DNA of 36,850 nt from Smittium mucronatum (Eukaryota; Kickxellomycota; Harpellomycetes; Harpellales; Legeriomycetaceae), in NCBI GenBank assembly GCA_001953115.1, contig LSSL01000176.1, positions 1 to 36,850 on the forward strand. The letters are read 5' to 3'. The stretch's first letter is position 1, and each line of letters opens with the position of its first letter. A program made the translations under genes and the position numbers. Below the pieces are notes generated by a model. It worked only from the letters and a program-made list of their open reading frames with translations. It ran no database searches and was not told the DNA's origin. Below, one piece after another: positions 1 through 10,800 of this stretch.

Positions 1-399
1 TTTTTATTTTCATTGCTAAGCGATGATCTTGCAGGTATGAGAAGCTTAAAAGGAAAAAATCCAAAAATATTTCGAAAATATAGCATAATTTTTTATCTAT
101 TTTTTAGAAGAAGTATGTATATTTTTCTGCTATCGGTCTGAGTTTTGGTATTAAACATGCTTTGACCCAAAGACTAATAAAAATAATGGCAAATTCTACG
201 AAAAAGAAACTTAAGGATAATTTTCTTTTAGTAATAAAAATAAAGATTAATTATTACAAAGGATGTCTTAAAATCATTAACCAGAAGCCGCACTGATAAT
301 TGATACTTCTATACAGGAATTTCCCAGATTTTCTGGAAGCTTTAGCAATTAAAAAGTATTTAACTCGGGTAAACACAAAAAATATTGTGTAAAATGCTA

Positions 400-873
400 A
401 TATGGACACTTTCCTGACGGAAGAGTGACAATTATTAGTCCAATTAATTATGTATCTAAACATGATTTTAGTATTTTTTTAGATAGGATGAAGGTGAATC
501 AGAAGTTTCTTCAATTAGACCCACACGCTCTTCTTCCAGGACAGCCTCAGTTTTGTTCCATCGTTTCTGATTTAGGATCTCTTGTTTTACAGAGATATAT
601 TTACCCGATAAATCCTAAAAAAGAACCTTTGTTATCCCAAGTTGACCACAGCAATAATGCTAAATTGGCTTCCATTAGAATATCTGTGAGAATTATCACG
701 GCCGTCTTTAGCAATTGTTGGGGGCGGCTAGAAACAAGATAAGAACATATTTGGGTCTTGAACAATACATACATGATATTTGCGTTTGCTTGACCAATTT
801 TCATGTTAGCAAAAATCCATAAAGGAATTTTGGGATTTGATGGCTTGAGATAGATATTTTTCCCCTTTAACAA
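400..873 (-). pseudogene. possible gag-like fragment, doubtful
   Basis: This stretch is visibly less AT-rich than its surroundings and is open on both strands (a 90-codon frame on -, a 105-codon frame on +). The - strand reading looks more protein-like. It contains ILTDILMEAN and DNKGSFLGF, and after a stop at 601 it continues in another frame with GKYISVKQEILNQK and TEAVLEEERV. The order (a DN..KG segment, then GK, then EA.(L/V)) resembles the late part of the gag in the DIRS element at 28-32 kb, whose matching stretch reads APKISESQNKALVEQEKLE. No initiator, stop codons or neighbours support a live gene. It could be a scrap of a second DIRS gag, another mobile-element protein, or chance. 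The strand is uncertain. Confidence 0.25.
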
Positions 874-1254
874 TTTATCTTTATAATTATTTTACATTTT
901 GTTTTATTAGAACTAATTCGAATTTTAAATAAAAGAAATGAAAATTTAAAGTTCTTTATTTAGGGGGTCTAAAAAATTCAATTCAAACTCATAATGTTTA
1001 TCATGAATGGTTATTGGTAAAAGAAGCTTTTCTTTTATCACTAATTAAAGCACAAAAAATGGCTTAATAACTATTAGAAGCTAAAAAATAAACTTTTAAA
1101 TACTATAATTATTTTTAAATAAACAATTTGAGCTCTATCTCAATAGGTTTGGTATTTTTGATTTTAATTCGCGTGTACTTCAAAAAAAAAACCTAAGAAA
1201 TAATGAAAAATAAAAATGATAGACTTTTGATTTTTAATTCGAGTAATTTGAACC

Positions 1255-1605
1255 AAATTGATTCAAAAATTGCGTATATTTATAATAAAAAAATAACTTT
1301 CTTTTATGGGCGGATTCAATAATTTCGGCTGTTTTAGATAGAATCGCGTAATATTGATAAACTCACCCATTTTTCGAAATATTTATGTATCTCAATTAAA
1401 TGCGAAATTTTATTTTTAGTTGTTTTTTTACAGAATAATTGCATTTTAATGTTTTATTTGGCCTTTCTTCACTTTTTCCAATAATTTTTCTGTATTTAAT
1501 TCATTTGAAATATTTGCACTCATTTTGATTTAATTAAGATATATTCAAATGTCATGCAGTTATTATATTTAAATGCTTCATCAGCTTTGGCAGCCTAATA
1601 TTTAG
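1255..1605 (+). repeat. dispersed repeat family, copy A
   Basis: The end of this copy (about 1525-1605) aligns in the same orientation with 3000-3070. Shared landmarks are AATGTCA(A/T)GC, TAAATG and (C/G)G(C/T)AGCCTAAT. Farther upstream, the stretch with TTTTAGATAGAATCGCG near 1330 appears to match the part of copy C containing TTAGATAAAACGCG near 2870. Divergence is high, so the left boundary is approximate. No coding capacity is visible. Confidence 0.45.
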
Positions 1606-1732
1606 CAGTTTGCATGAAACAGAATATTTTTATAATCAAATATCAAACTGCAGTGATTCTGGGATATTATTCATGGTCAAATTGATTGAAAAAGAACTTT
1701 CTTCCGATGTTAAAATAAGATACTTGTGAAAT

Positions 1733-1945
1733 TGAGGCATTTAAAAGTTATAAAGGCTTGACATTGGACATAATTTCAAATAAAAAAAATGCTCCAATTG
1801 TTTCAAATGTTTTTAAAAACGTTAAAATAATTAGTTTAGCGCTAAAAATCTTCTAGAAATGATATAATCGGTCTATTATGTATTGAAATTGTTTTATTGA
1901 ATAGTTTAGATCAATTTGAAGATAAGCTTAATTTTTAAATAGGCA
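1733..1945 (-). repeat. dispersed repeat family, copy B (inverted)
   Basis: Read on the + strand, this copy aligns along about 210 bp with the reverse complement of copy C (2824-3039). Shared blocks include AAAGGCTTGACATTGGA, CCAATTGTTTC, GTTAAAATA, ATAGTTTAGAT and AATTTGAA(A/G)ATAAG. It is the best conserved pair of the family. Whether B and C are the arms of one transposon or two independent insertions cannot be decided from one locus. Confidence 0.6.
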
Positions 1946-2823
1946 TGAATTTTTCAATTAAAAAAGTTTTATTTAAAAAAAAGCTCTTTTTTCGATTCAT
2001 ATTATTTATTAAAATTATAATTATTTTCCATCAATTTTCATAAAATTTATCAAAAATTACTCCAATTAACAAAAATGTTGAGTTTCTTATACTAATTTTA
2101 TCTATTGTCAAAATAAATATAAAAATTTGAATTTTTTATATTAGATTTAAATTTGTCTAGTTATTAAAAGAAATTGCTGTGTTCAATAAGAAATAAAGTG
2201 ATAATTTATTAATATTCATCAATATAATCATTGTATCTGTGTACAACTTACAAAATTTATCGTTTGTAATTTGACACCTAAAAGCTCAAATTTCTGATAA
2301 CAAAAAATACGAATTTTTATCATTTGCTTTTAGTTTTTTCAATATTTTTGTTAATATTAATAGCTTCATAAATTGCTGAATAAAATATAAATATCATATT
2401 TTTGAAAAATAAATAAAAACAAGAATATTTTTCTATAAATACCCCATTTAATTTTCCTAAAACTTTCATTCAAATCAGAGTATCTTTATATTTTTAATAT
2501 GCAAAATTTGAGTTTAAATCGTACTAAAATATAAATTTATGTTTTAGTTAGTATTTTCTTCATATAGCTTACGGGAATATAAATTTTAGGGCCTATATTG
2601 AAATACTAAAATCACATGTTCTTATCATTTTATTTTTAACATCTATACATAAAAAAATTCAATTTTCAATAAGCGGATTTTAATTTATAACTTTGAGCTT
2701 TTAAACCAATTCGATTCAAAAATTAAAAAGCATTATAAGCCTATCATGAAGTCAATAAATCTTGTATTTTGAAAATAAAAAAAAAGGATTCGTTTGAACA
2801 TCACTTATTTAATCTAAAAACTT

Positions 2824-3070
2824 AAGCTTATTTAAAAATAGGGCTTATTTTCAAATTAATCTAAACTATTAGATAAAACGCGTTTAGTGCATAATAAAAT
2901 TAAGATAATATTTCAAGTAGATTTTTAACATTATAAACAAATATTTTAACTCTTTTTAAAACATTCGAAACAATTGGAAATATTTTGTTTCATTTTGAAT
3001 TAAATCCAATGTCAAGCCTTTAACACCTATAAATGTCTCAACTGCATCGGTAGCCTAATTTGCGACATTG
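2824..3070 (+). repeat. dispersed repeat family, copy C
   Basis: This copy is inverted relative to copy B and direct relative to copy A. It ends near GGTAGCCTAATT (about 3049-3060), the same end motif seen in copy A near 1590. Homology with copy A may extend back to about 2700, where a motif with ATTCAAAAATT matches one near 1258. No open frame of note. Confidence 0.55.
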
Positions 3071-6000
3071 GTCCATGGTTAGAAAAAAAGTCAAACTCAA
3101 TATCTCTCATTTTGGATAAGAGAAAATCTTAAAAAATAATCCAATTTATTTATTGCTTAATTTTGCCTATTAAATTTTTTTGTTAATAATGTAAAAATAT
3201 AGAACTATTCAAACCAGAATTTCCAGATCTTGATAAAATAGGGAAAATTAATTGAAAAATTAATTGAAATTTTTTACTTATAATTTGATTTTCCGATTAA
3301 CACAATGAATATTTATCGTGCACAAGTAATGAAGACAGAAAATTGCAATTGGAAAAAATTCTTTCCCTAAAATTTTCCAAAAATTTTTTTTGGAATAATA
3401 ATTGATGAAAATGATTTCAATAAAAAATTCGGTTATCATAAAAATTTAACAGAATTTAAAAAAATGAGGGTTAATCAGTGGGTTAATACTCTAATAAAAT
3501 GTCCATCAATTATCTAAAAAATTCATAATTTATAAAGATCAGAAAATATAATCTTAAATAATCTTGACGATCCGAATGGACTAAAATTAAACAAATTATA
3601 GCAGATAAGTATCAAATTCAGTAAATATTTAATGGATTCATGAATATTTAAAAAACATAAATCCAAGAAAGAGTTATTTTATGTCATATGATACATGATG
3701 CTTAAATCAGTTTCTTCTTTTTATTTTTTAAAGGAATATCGAGCTCATTAGTAAATTTTGTTGCCGATTTTAACATGAAGGAAGAGATAGAGACCAAAAA
3801 TATTCATTTTAATTATTTATATTTGATATTAATTTGGTAGAAAAGAGAAATTTATTTAATTTGATAAATAAGGAATTTCAATTAAGATTTAATGAGATTT
3901 AATTTTTTTTTAGATTTTTAAATCGATAATAAAAAGAAAGTCACACTAGATAAAAAAAATGGTATTTTTATTGCAAAAACTCAAAAATTAAATGATTGTG
4001 CAGTATAATCTTTACAACACTTCCTTGGGGGATATTAATATTAAAAAAAAAAAAGATTAGTTAATACCCCTTATTAGCAATGAAATTCGGTAGCTTAACC
4101 ACAAAAATAAAATTTACATTCCTTAAGAAATCAAAAAATATCTATAGATACAAAAATAACTGATAAAAATTAAAAATAACTATATAAGTAATTCCATATC
4201 ACCTAATACTTAAGTTTTAAATTTTAAATTTTCTAAATTATTAATTAATCATAACCGAAGAATATAAATTAACATCTAATTAAGCTCCTCGATGTATATA
4301 ATTGATATTAAGTTCTGGTCATGAAATTAAATTATAGTAGCATAAAAAAATCTGAGAATGATTCAATTATAATTTTAATTCGTCTCAGTTTAACGTTGTG
4401 AAGCTCCAAAAAATATTTTTAAATTAAAAACCCCCATGAAACAGAAATTCTTTTTACAAATTTACTGAGATACAAACTGGCATACTAAAAGTTATAAATA
4501 ACTGCTATTTACTTCTTGGCCCGATCGGATTAATCTTAAGCAAATATAATTATGATCAAATAAGGTTATATGTGATAATTCGTTGGATTAATATAATCTA
4601 AAAAATATTTATATAATACCACCAATATACTCATAAAAAGCGAGTTAAAACGATTTATATGGTCATAAGCTGTAAATTTAGACCATGTGCTAAAAATTTA
4701 AAAATGAAATGAAAAAAAGGTACTTTAAAACTCAAATATGGGATATCAAATTGAACCGAAATAAAAAGAGAGACTTGTTATGTAAAATCAACAAGCTCTA
4801 CATACCAATTAACCTGGTTCAAATTCAAAAAGTGTTAGACTTGCGCTTGATTGACATATTATTCTATTAATTGTTATTTTTTAGTAAATACTGGTTCATT
4901 GAAAATAAAAGTATAAAAATATCAGAAAATACTCAGATTAATGTCGAATGAAATTTCGATGCACTCGAAATTTAGACCAAAAAAATAAAAATCAATGGGG
5001 AAACCTCAATATTGTTCAATATCAATTAATAAATAGAATCCTATTTAGTTCATTAATTGGTCCTCATACAGAAAAATGCGTTTTCTGTAAGTTTTTTTGA
5101 CAATTCATTGTCAGAATCAAATCGCTTCGAATCATTAATACTGCTACCGAGATCTGGCAAAAAACCCTGTCTAAAAAATCATTTTTACCATAAAAAAACA
5201 CAGAAATAAATTTAGAGATTATCGGCTGTGCCAAATTCATGAGAAAGATTTCCAAATGTCGAAATCGAATCCAAATATTGAAATAAAATCTGAATGTAAA
5301 ATTGATTATGATAAAAAGATGAAAATAATTTATGATCTAATCATATCTAATAATATCTAATAATACCATATTTTACTAGAAAAACATAAAATATTACACC
5401 GGGAACATGCCCAGAATAATCAATGGATAATAAATGATTGAAAAAAAATAAATATTCAAGACAATAAAAAACAATAAGCTTGAAATTTGAAATATTAATT
5501 TAGGCAAATCGACCAATGATACTACTGGCAATAGTAGTAGTAATACTGAATGGGAATAACTGATATCTACTGACTGTGACTATTGCCAAGGAAGCGGCAA
5601 TAATCTCAGATGAACTGATATTAACTTGGCACTATCTGAAAAGCCCAACAACAAGGCTAAGGTATCTGATGAAATGATTAGTGATCTATTGGAACTGGTG
5701 GCCCTAGAAAAAATTTCAGAGTCAAAAATGGTAAAAAATATTTTCTAAGTTAATTATTTAATGTAAAGTTCGGAGGAAATCCCAAAAAATATGGGTACCA
5801 GTATTGTAATTCCGTCCCCTAAAAAAGATAAATATAAAGTAACCCGATAATAATATATGGATACCACTTATTCCAACTCTTTTGGAGGTACTATCCAAAA
5901 CAATAGCTACTAATTGGCACTAATTGATATAAAATACGAAAAATTAAATCAAAGAAAAAGCCAGTATTTAAAATTTTCAAGAAGAAGTGACCTCTCAAGC

Positions 6001-7209
6001 CACTTCCAAATACGAAATTTTGCATGATTTTGCATGATTAAAAATAAAAAATAAAAAAACTTGAATATTTTGTATCTGCTATTTAAAACCTTATTCCATA
6101 TAGCCCCACACAGCACTAACATATAAACTGAAGGCCATTGGGATGAGAATTATTTTACTCATTGCTATTTGGGACCTGCAAAGATCCCCAAAAATACAGC
6201 CAAGATTATGATAATGTCTACAAAACTACTGATTACCTATGTGAGCTGCAAAAAAACTTCCCAGTCTCATCCAGACTCATCAATAATCTATAATCTCTAT
6301 GCATAATATGTATCCAAGGGTATTACAGGCTACATTTTCTTTTAATCATCTCTAAATTTCTATAATGCTTTATTTATTTCACGCCCTGCTACTAGCTAAA
6401 GATGAACAAAATATTCTTTGAAATTAAAAAAATTATTGATTTGAATAAAAAATTAGAGATGTCAAAAAAAAATTATCAAGTGCTGTGCAATAAATTTTTC
6501 CGGTATCCAATCGCGTAAAATAATATTAAAAGACCTAAATTTTTTAAATATAATCAATATATGTGATATTTTTATATGATTAATATTAAATGAAATGTTT
6601 AGGGAACCATAAAAAACAACAAAAAATGGGTTTTAAAGGCTCTATAAGTTGCTATAGCTTCTAAAAACGTATTGGTATACCTATTATCCTAAAAATAAAA
6701 CCCATAAACTCAGTTCTGATACCTATTGGATATTACGGATGCCAGAACTTTGGCATGAGTAAGACCAGAGTTGGAAAGGCCCAATAGTAAATGGATAAAT
6801 ATATTCGAATTAATATAATGTAGGAAACTCTGTATCCATGGACGATTCCGGGAATAAATGAGGGTAAAATCTGTTTTCTAAAACCAAGAACTGTTCAAAA
6901 GCGTATATATCACAATTTACCAATATTAAAAACTTGGGTTACGAATTCAACAGGTCACCACTAAAATCCAGAATGACCACCTGGATGACCGGCAGCGTAA
7001 TAAAGATTATAAAATCTTGTGATAAAAGCTTAAAATTTGAAACAAAAATCACCATAGTCATTAGGAAAAATAAAAATAACTGTTCTGAAATACAACAATA
7101 GGCGATGGTTCAAAAAATCTGTTGAAAAAAAACTTGCTTTATCTGCGACTTCCTTACCCTAAATTGAAACTTGGTCTTCAGTGCATCATGAAAGCACAAA
7201 TAAAGAACT

Positions 7210-7224
7210 CCTAGAGTCAGATCT
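7210..7224 (+). repeat. target-site duplication, left
   Basis: CCTAGAGTCAGATCT, identical to 7373-7387. It brackets the poly(A)-tailed insertion. Confidence 0.9.
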
Positions 7225-7372
7225 ATGCCCAGTGGATACGGAGCCGCTAGAGCGACAGATGGGAGTGGGATGAAATTTGATTATTTTTTTCCTTTTATTG
7301 TATTTTTATTTTAGTTTTTTTCTAGTATTTAAATATTATAAATAAATTCCCTTTAAAAAAAAAAAAAAAAAA
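7225..7372 (+). mobile_element. 5'-truncated LINE 3' end, retroposed insertion
   Basis: A 148-bp insertion flanked by a perfect 15-bp duplication of CCTAGAGTCAGATCT (7210-7224 and 7373-7387). It ends in an A18 tract preceded by an AATAAA signal about 15 bp upstream. One frame at its start reads PVDTEPLERQMGVG and then TGA, which fits the carboxyl end of an element protein followed by a short 3' UTR. The 5' end resembles 7758-7800, where the host LINE has a similar GGTATGGA...GCGGCAG stretch, so the insert is probably the truncated tail of a related LINE. These are the hallmarks of target-primed reverse transcription. Confidence 0.85.
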
Positions 7373-7387
7373 CCTAGAGTCAGATCT
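7373..7387 (+). repeat. target-site duplication, right
   Basis: CCTAGAGTCAGATCT, an exact copy of 7210-7224, directly after the A18 tract. The decayed LINE reading resumes after it: YDPYAKYLWLELL at about 7416-7455. Confidence 0.9.
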
Positions 7388-7800
7388 GTCCAAAAAATAT
7401 ATAAATTCTAAAAAATATGACCCTTATGCAAAATATTTGTGGCTGGAACTGTTGAAAATAGTCTAATTAATATCTCTCTATGAGAATAATGTAATAATGA
7501 GAATATCTACAAGTTCAAACCTACATAGATCCGTTCATAATAAAAAAAACCCTTTTAATTTCAATCTATTTCGGTTGGCCATAGTTTGGAAGTTCCTTGG
7601 GGGAAAGTAGTAACATATTTTTGGACAGACATTATCTACACATTTGTTCTTAAATTTTTTTGGAAGATGAAAAAATTCCTTATTGTAATCCGAGCTTCCG
7701 GCCTATCTAAGCTTCAATTTGCAAGTTATTAACTAGCTAAATTGAATAAACAACCTCGAGGTATGGAACTACCAACGCGGCAGTAGGTAGTTGGGTGGAA

Positions 7801-10800
7801 AATATTATAAATTATTTTATTAACTTCTTGTTGACTTTTTAATAAATTCACACTAAAAAAATGTTATAATTATATTTTTTGTAACATAACAGTATCTATA
7901 TAGATTTTTTCATGATTTTGAAACTAAATTTTTGTGAAATATAAAATTAAATTTTCCTTTTTATGAGGTTTGTAATATAATTAAACGGCTCATTAATAAT
8001 ATACTTTATGAATTTTCACTTTTTTTTATTTCGCTGAAACTTTATTTAACTTAATTAGAAAATTTAATTATATTTGAAAAAATGTTTAATATATTGAATT
8101 TTAAAGATAAAAAAAAAGTGCTTAACTACTAACTAATTATATATACTGGTGAGATATCATATTTTTATAAAAAAATTAGCTAATTTTAATTTATATGTAT
8201 TTTTAGATGAATTTAATTCAAAAAAAAATACAGTCATTTGGTAGTTTGCTTTATTTTTAGTTTTCAATAAATGATTATTAAATCGATTATATATTCAGAT
8301 TTTATTAAATTAAAACCCGTTTTAAATCAAGTTTATAATCCACTTTTTTTTTGGAATTCTCATTGAGGCTATCTATATTTATATTATTTATCTAAAAAAA
8401 AATATCTATAGGTCATATGATTTTATTGGTGTCAATTTTCCTAATTTTAATTTTAACTTTAACTTTAATGTTACATGTATAATTTTAGATGAATAAGAAT
8501 TTTTATTAGTTTATGGGAAATATATTTCAGAGTCAAATTTATGAATAATAAAGTTTTTTAATGATATAAATTTGACTAATAATAAATTTCTATAAAAATA
8601 AAAGGATAATATTTATAGATACAAAAAAAAAAAGGCATCCTACATGTAATTTTATTTTAAAAAACAGAGAAGTAAAAAATTAGAAACTTTATAAAATTTT
8701 TATGATTCGGAAAATACCCTAGACTAATTTCGTTTTATGAACTTATAATATAGCATTATTTATAGCATTTTTGCTATTATTTAATTATTATGGCTAAACA
8801 GTATTTTTTTTGAATGATTTTTGAATAGAACTTTATTTTTTTTTAAAAAAAATTAGTTAAATATACGGCAAACTGGTATAGATATAAATTATTGATTTAA
8901 TAAACAATCCTTGAATTTGGATATTTAGACTTCTGTTTCGAACTTCTCTTTTAATAATTAATAAAGTTTTAATTAATAAAATTTACACTTTAGTGGTGTA
9001 ATTTTTTCCTCGTGATTGATTTCAATGATGAAATTCATCGAATTCGGTTGTTTTCATGAATTTTTTCAATATTATTTTGTCGAAATAAACAGATTCTGTG
9101 ATATAATTAGTGTTAGAGGGATGGTATAAATTTTATTCTACTCATTTAAATTTTTCTATAGTGTTATTACAGGAAGAAATATAAGTTTTTCATGAATTTT
9201 CAGATTATTTCGTGGTGGTACAAAAAAAAAGTAATATTATGGGAAAATTGTCAGTTATCTTCTCAATTACCTAGCTGGTTTCTTAAAAGGTCAGCTTATG
9301 CCAATAAAATCCAGATTTTAATTACTTAAATAATTTTTTTTTTCCAATTTAATGATCATGATCGCTTAAAAAAGATATTTTTATTTTTTATAAATGCAAA
9401 AAAATATTTTTTTTATAATTATATTTCTGGAAGGATTTTTATTGAATGTTAAAATATCATTGGAAAAACTAAACTGAAAATATAGGTCAAAAAAAGATAT
9501 CAGTATAATCAACAGCAAATTTTTTTATTCTGTAACCTTTAGAAAGTTTATAGTTAATTTTTTTTTCTTTTTCTAAGACACTCAAATAGAATTGATATTT
9601 ATCAATTTGAAAGAAAATTCTTTAATTTTTAATCGCGCAATCAGAAAACATCATCTAAAACAGGAAACAGATCCACAATTTCAACCAAATTATAGTCTAA
9701 AAGAAGCATTCTTGAAGAGCAAAAACTTTCTTAAATCCTGTAATCGATCCAACCGTAGATTTTTAATTGATATACAATCTAAAATAAATTAATAAAGACA
9801 TATTTGGATATAAAATTATAATGGGCTTTTATATCACTACATAATCAATATCCCAAAAGACTATTTCTATGAAATATTACCCCATATATTTGAAATAGCG
9901 TGCATATAATTTAGTGAAAAAAGTGGAATCGACGCTGTATGAGACACTGATGGTTATTATACAAAATAAAATAAAAATAATTAATTTTAATGTTTCAATT
10001 TTGGTAAATTATAGAATTAATAAGTCTCAATCCCATTTTATTGTTTTTTACGGGAAATTTATTTAGTAGTTAATAAAAAGTTCAAATACTAATTTAAAAA
10101 AATTAGAAAGATTTCAAAAATTTCAAATTACAACTCAAGCCTAGTGCTAAGTTTTTTTGTCATAATTTTAGAATTTATCCAAAAATAGGATCAAATATAG
10201 AAAAAGTAAGATTGAATACACTCAAAAATGGATAATATTGAAATGAAAAATCTGAACAGCTCTTATATTCATAAACAAAATTTACGGAGATCAATAAAGA
10301 CATAATATTCTTATCTCAAAAAAAAAATAATAATAATAATTAGAATAGAAAACATCCTTTTTTTTAATACTAAATAATTTTTTCGCAAGAAAAAAAAAAG
10401 GTAGCAAATCTACGTGAACTGAGCATAAATTTTGCTGTTGCCGTTGAGATGAAATCCAATAGAATTAACCAACACCAAAAAAATTAAGCACATAATAGCT
10501 TGAGGTTGATTGAGTTAGCCCTATAGATGATTTGAAAATACTATAAAATCATTAGATGCCTGATATTTTCAGTTAATTTTTGCTCAGATTTTTGGATAAT
10601 GTATTTTTTTCTGGTATTTTTTTCAAATAAATGTTAAGTCACATTCGAAAATAGGGATTCTAAATAATTGGAAATCTATCAAAATGGATTGATTCGAGTG
10701 ATAAAAAGAGCTCTGGAGAAATAAATACCATCATTTATTTGGGAATCCAATCCAATTCCAGCCTCTAAATTCTGAATTTTACTGCTAAATTTTCATGAGA

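Larger units (their letters stand above)
874..5490. other. gene-free AT-rich region
   Basis: Both strands are dense with stops, and homopolymer A/T runs dominate. No RNA gene was found; a B-box-like GGTTCAAATTC at 4816-4826 lacks an A box or acceptor-stem pairing. The only structure seen is the repeat family listed separately at 1.25-3.07 kb. The short - strand frame at 5064-5255 has no recognisable features and is probably chance. Confidence 0.7.
5500..7800 (+). pseudogene. decayed LINE (non-LTR retrotransposon) ORF2
   Basis: ORF2 of a LINE: a reverse transcriptase that primes on nicked chromosomal DNA. The reading frame is shattered, but segments occur in the family order. These are NNKAKVSDEM and LLELVA (5650-5705), EEIPKNMGTSIVIPSPKKD (about 5773-5831), IPLIPTLLEVLSKTIATNWH (5861-5920), EEVTSQATSKYEILH (5981-6025), YKLKAIGMR...RSPKI (6121-6207), TTDYLCELQ (about 6225-6250), LLLAKDEQNI (about 6387-6416), VLIPIGYYGC.NFGMSKTR (about 6713-6770), LPILKTWV (about 6916-6940) and KSRMTTWMTGS (6964-6998). 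The position of the catalytic FADD motif reads LFHA, and the motif A aspartate region is not recognisable. Stops and frameshifts are many, so it is dead. The old 3' end is probably near 7750-7800. No endonuclease domain could be recognised upstream. A younger insertion splits it at 7225-7372. Confidence 0.8.

Noticed and set aside
4801..4830. tRNA B-box-like GGTTCAAATTC
   Set aside because: No A box at the right distance, and no acceptor or anticodon stem pairing could be drawn.
9592..9792. 66-codon + strand frame
   Set aside because: No ATG, no recognisable motif, no neighbours. It is too short in such AT-rich DNA to call a gene.
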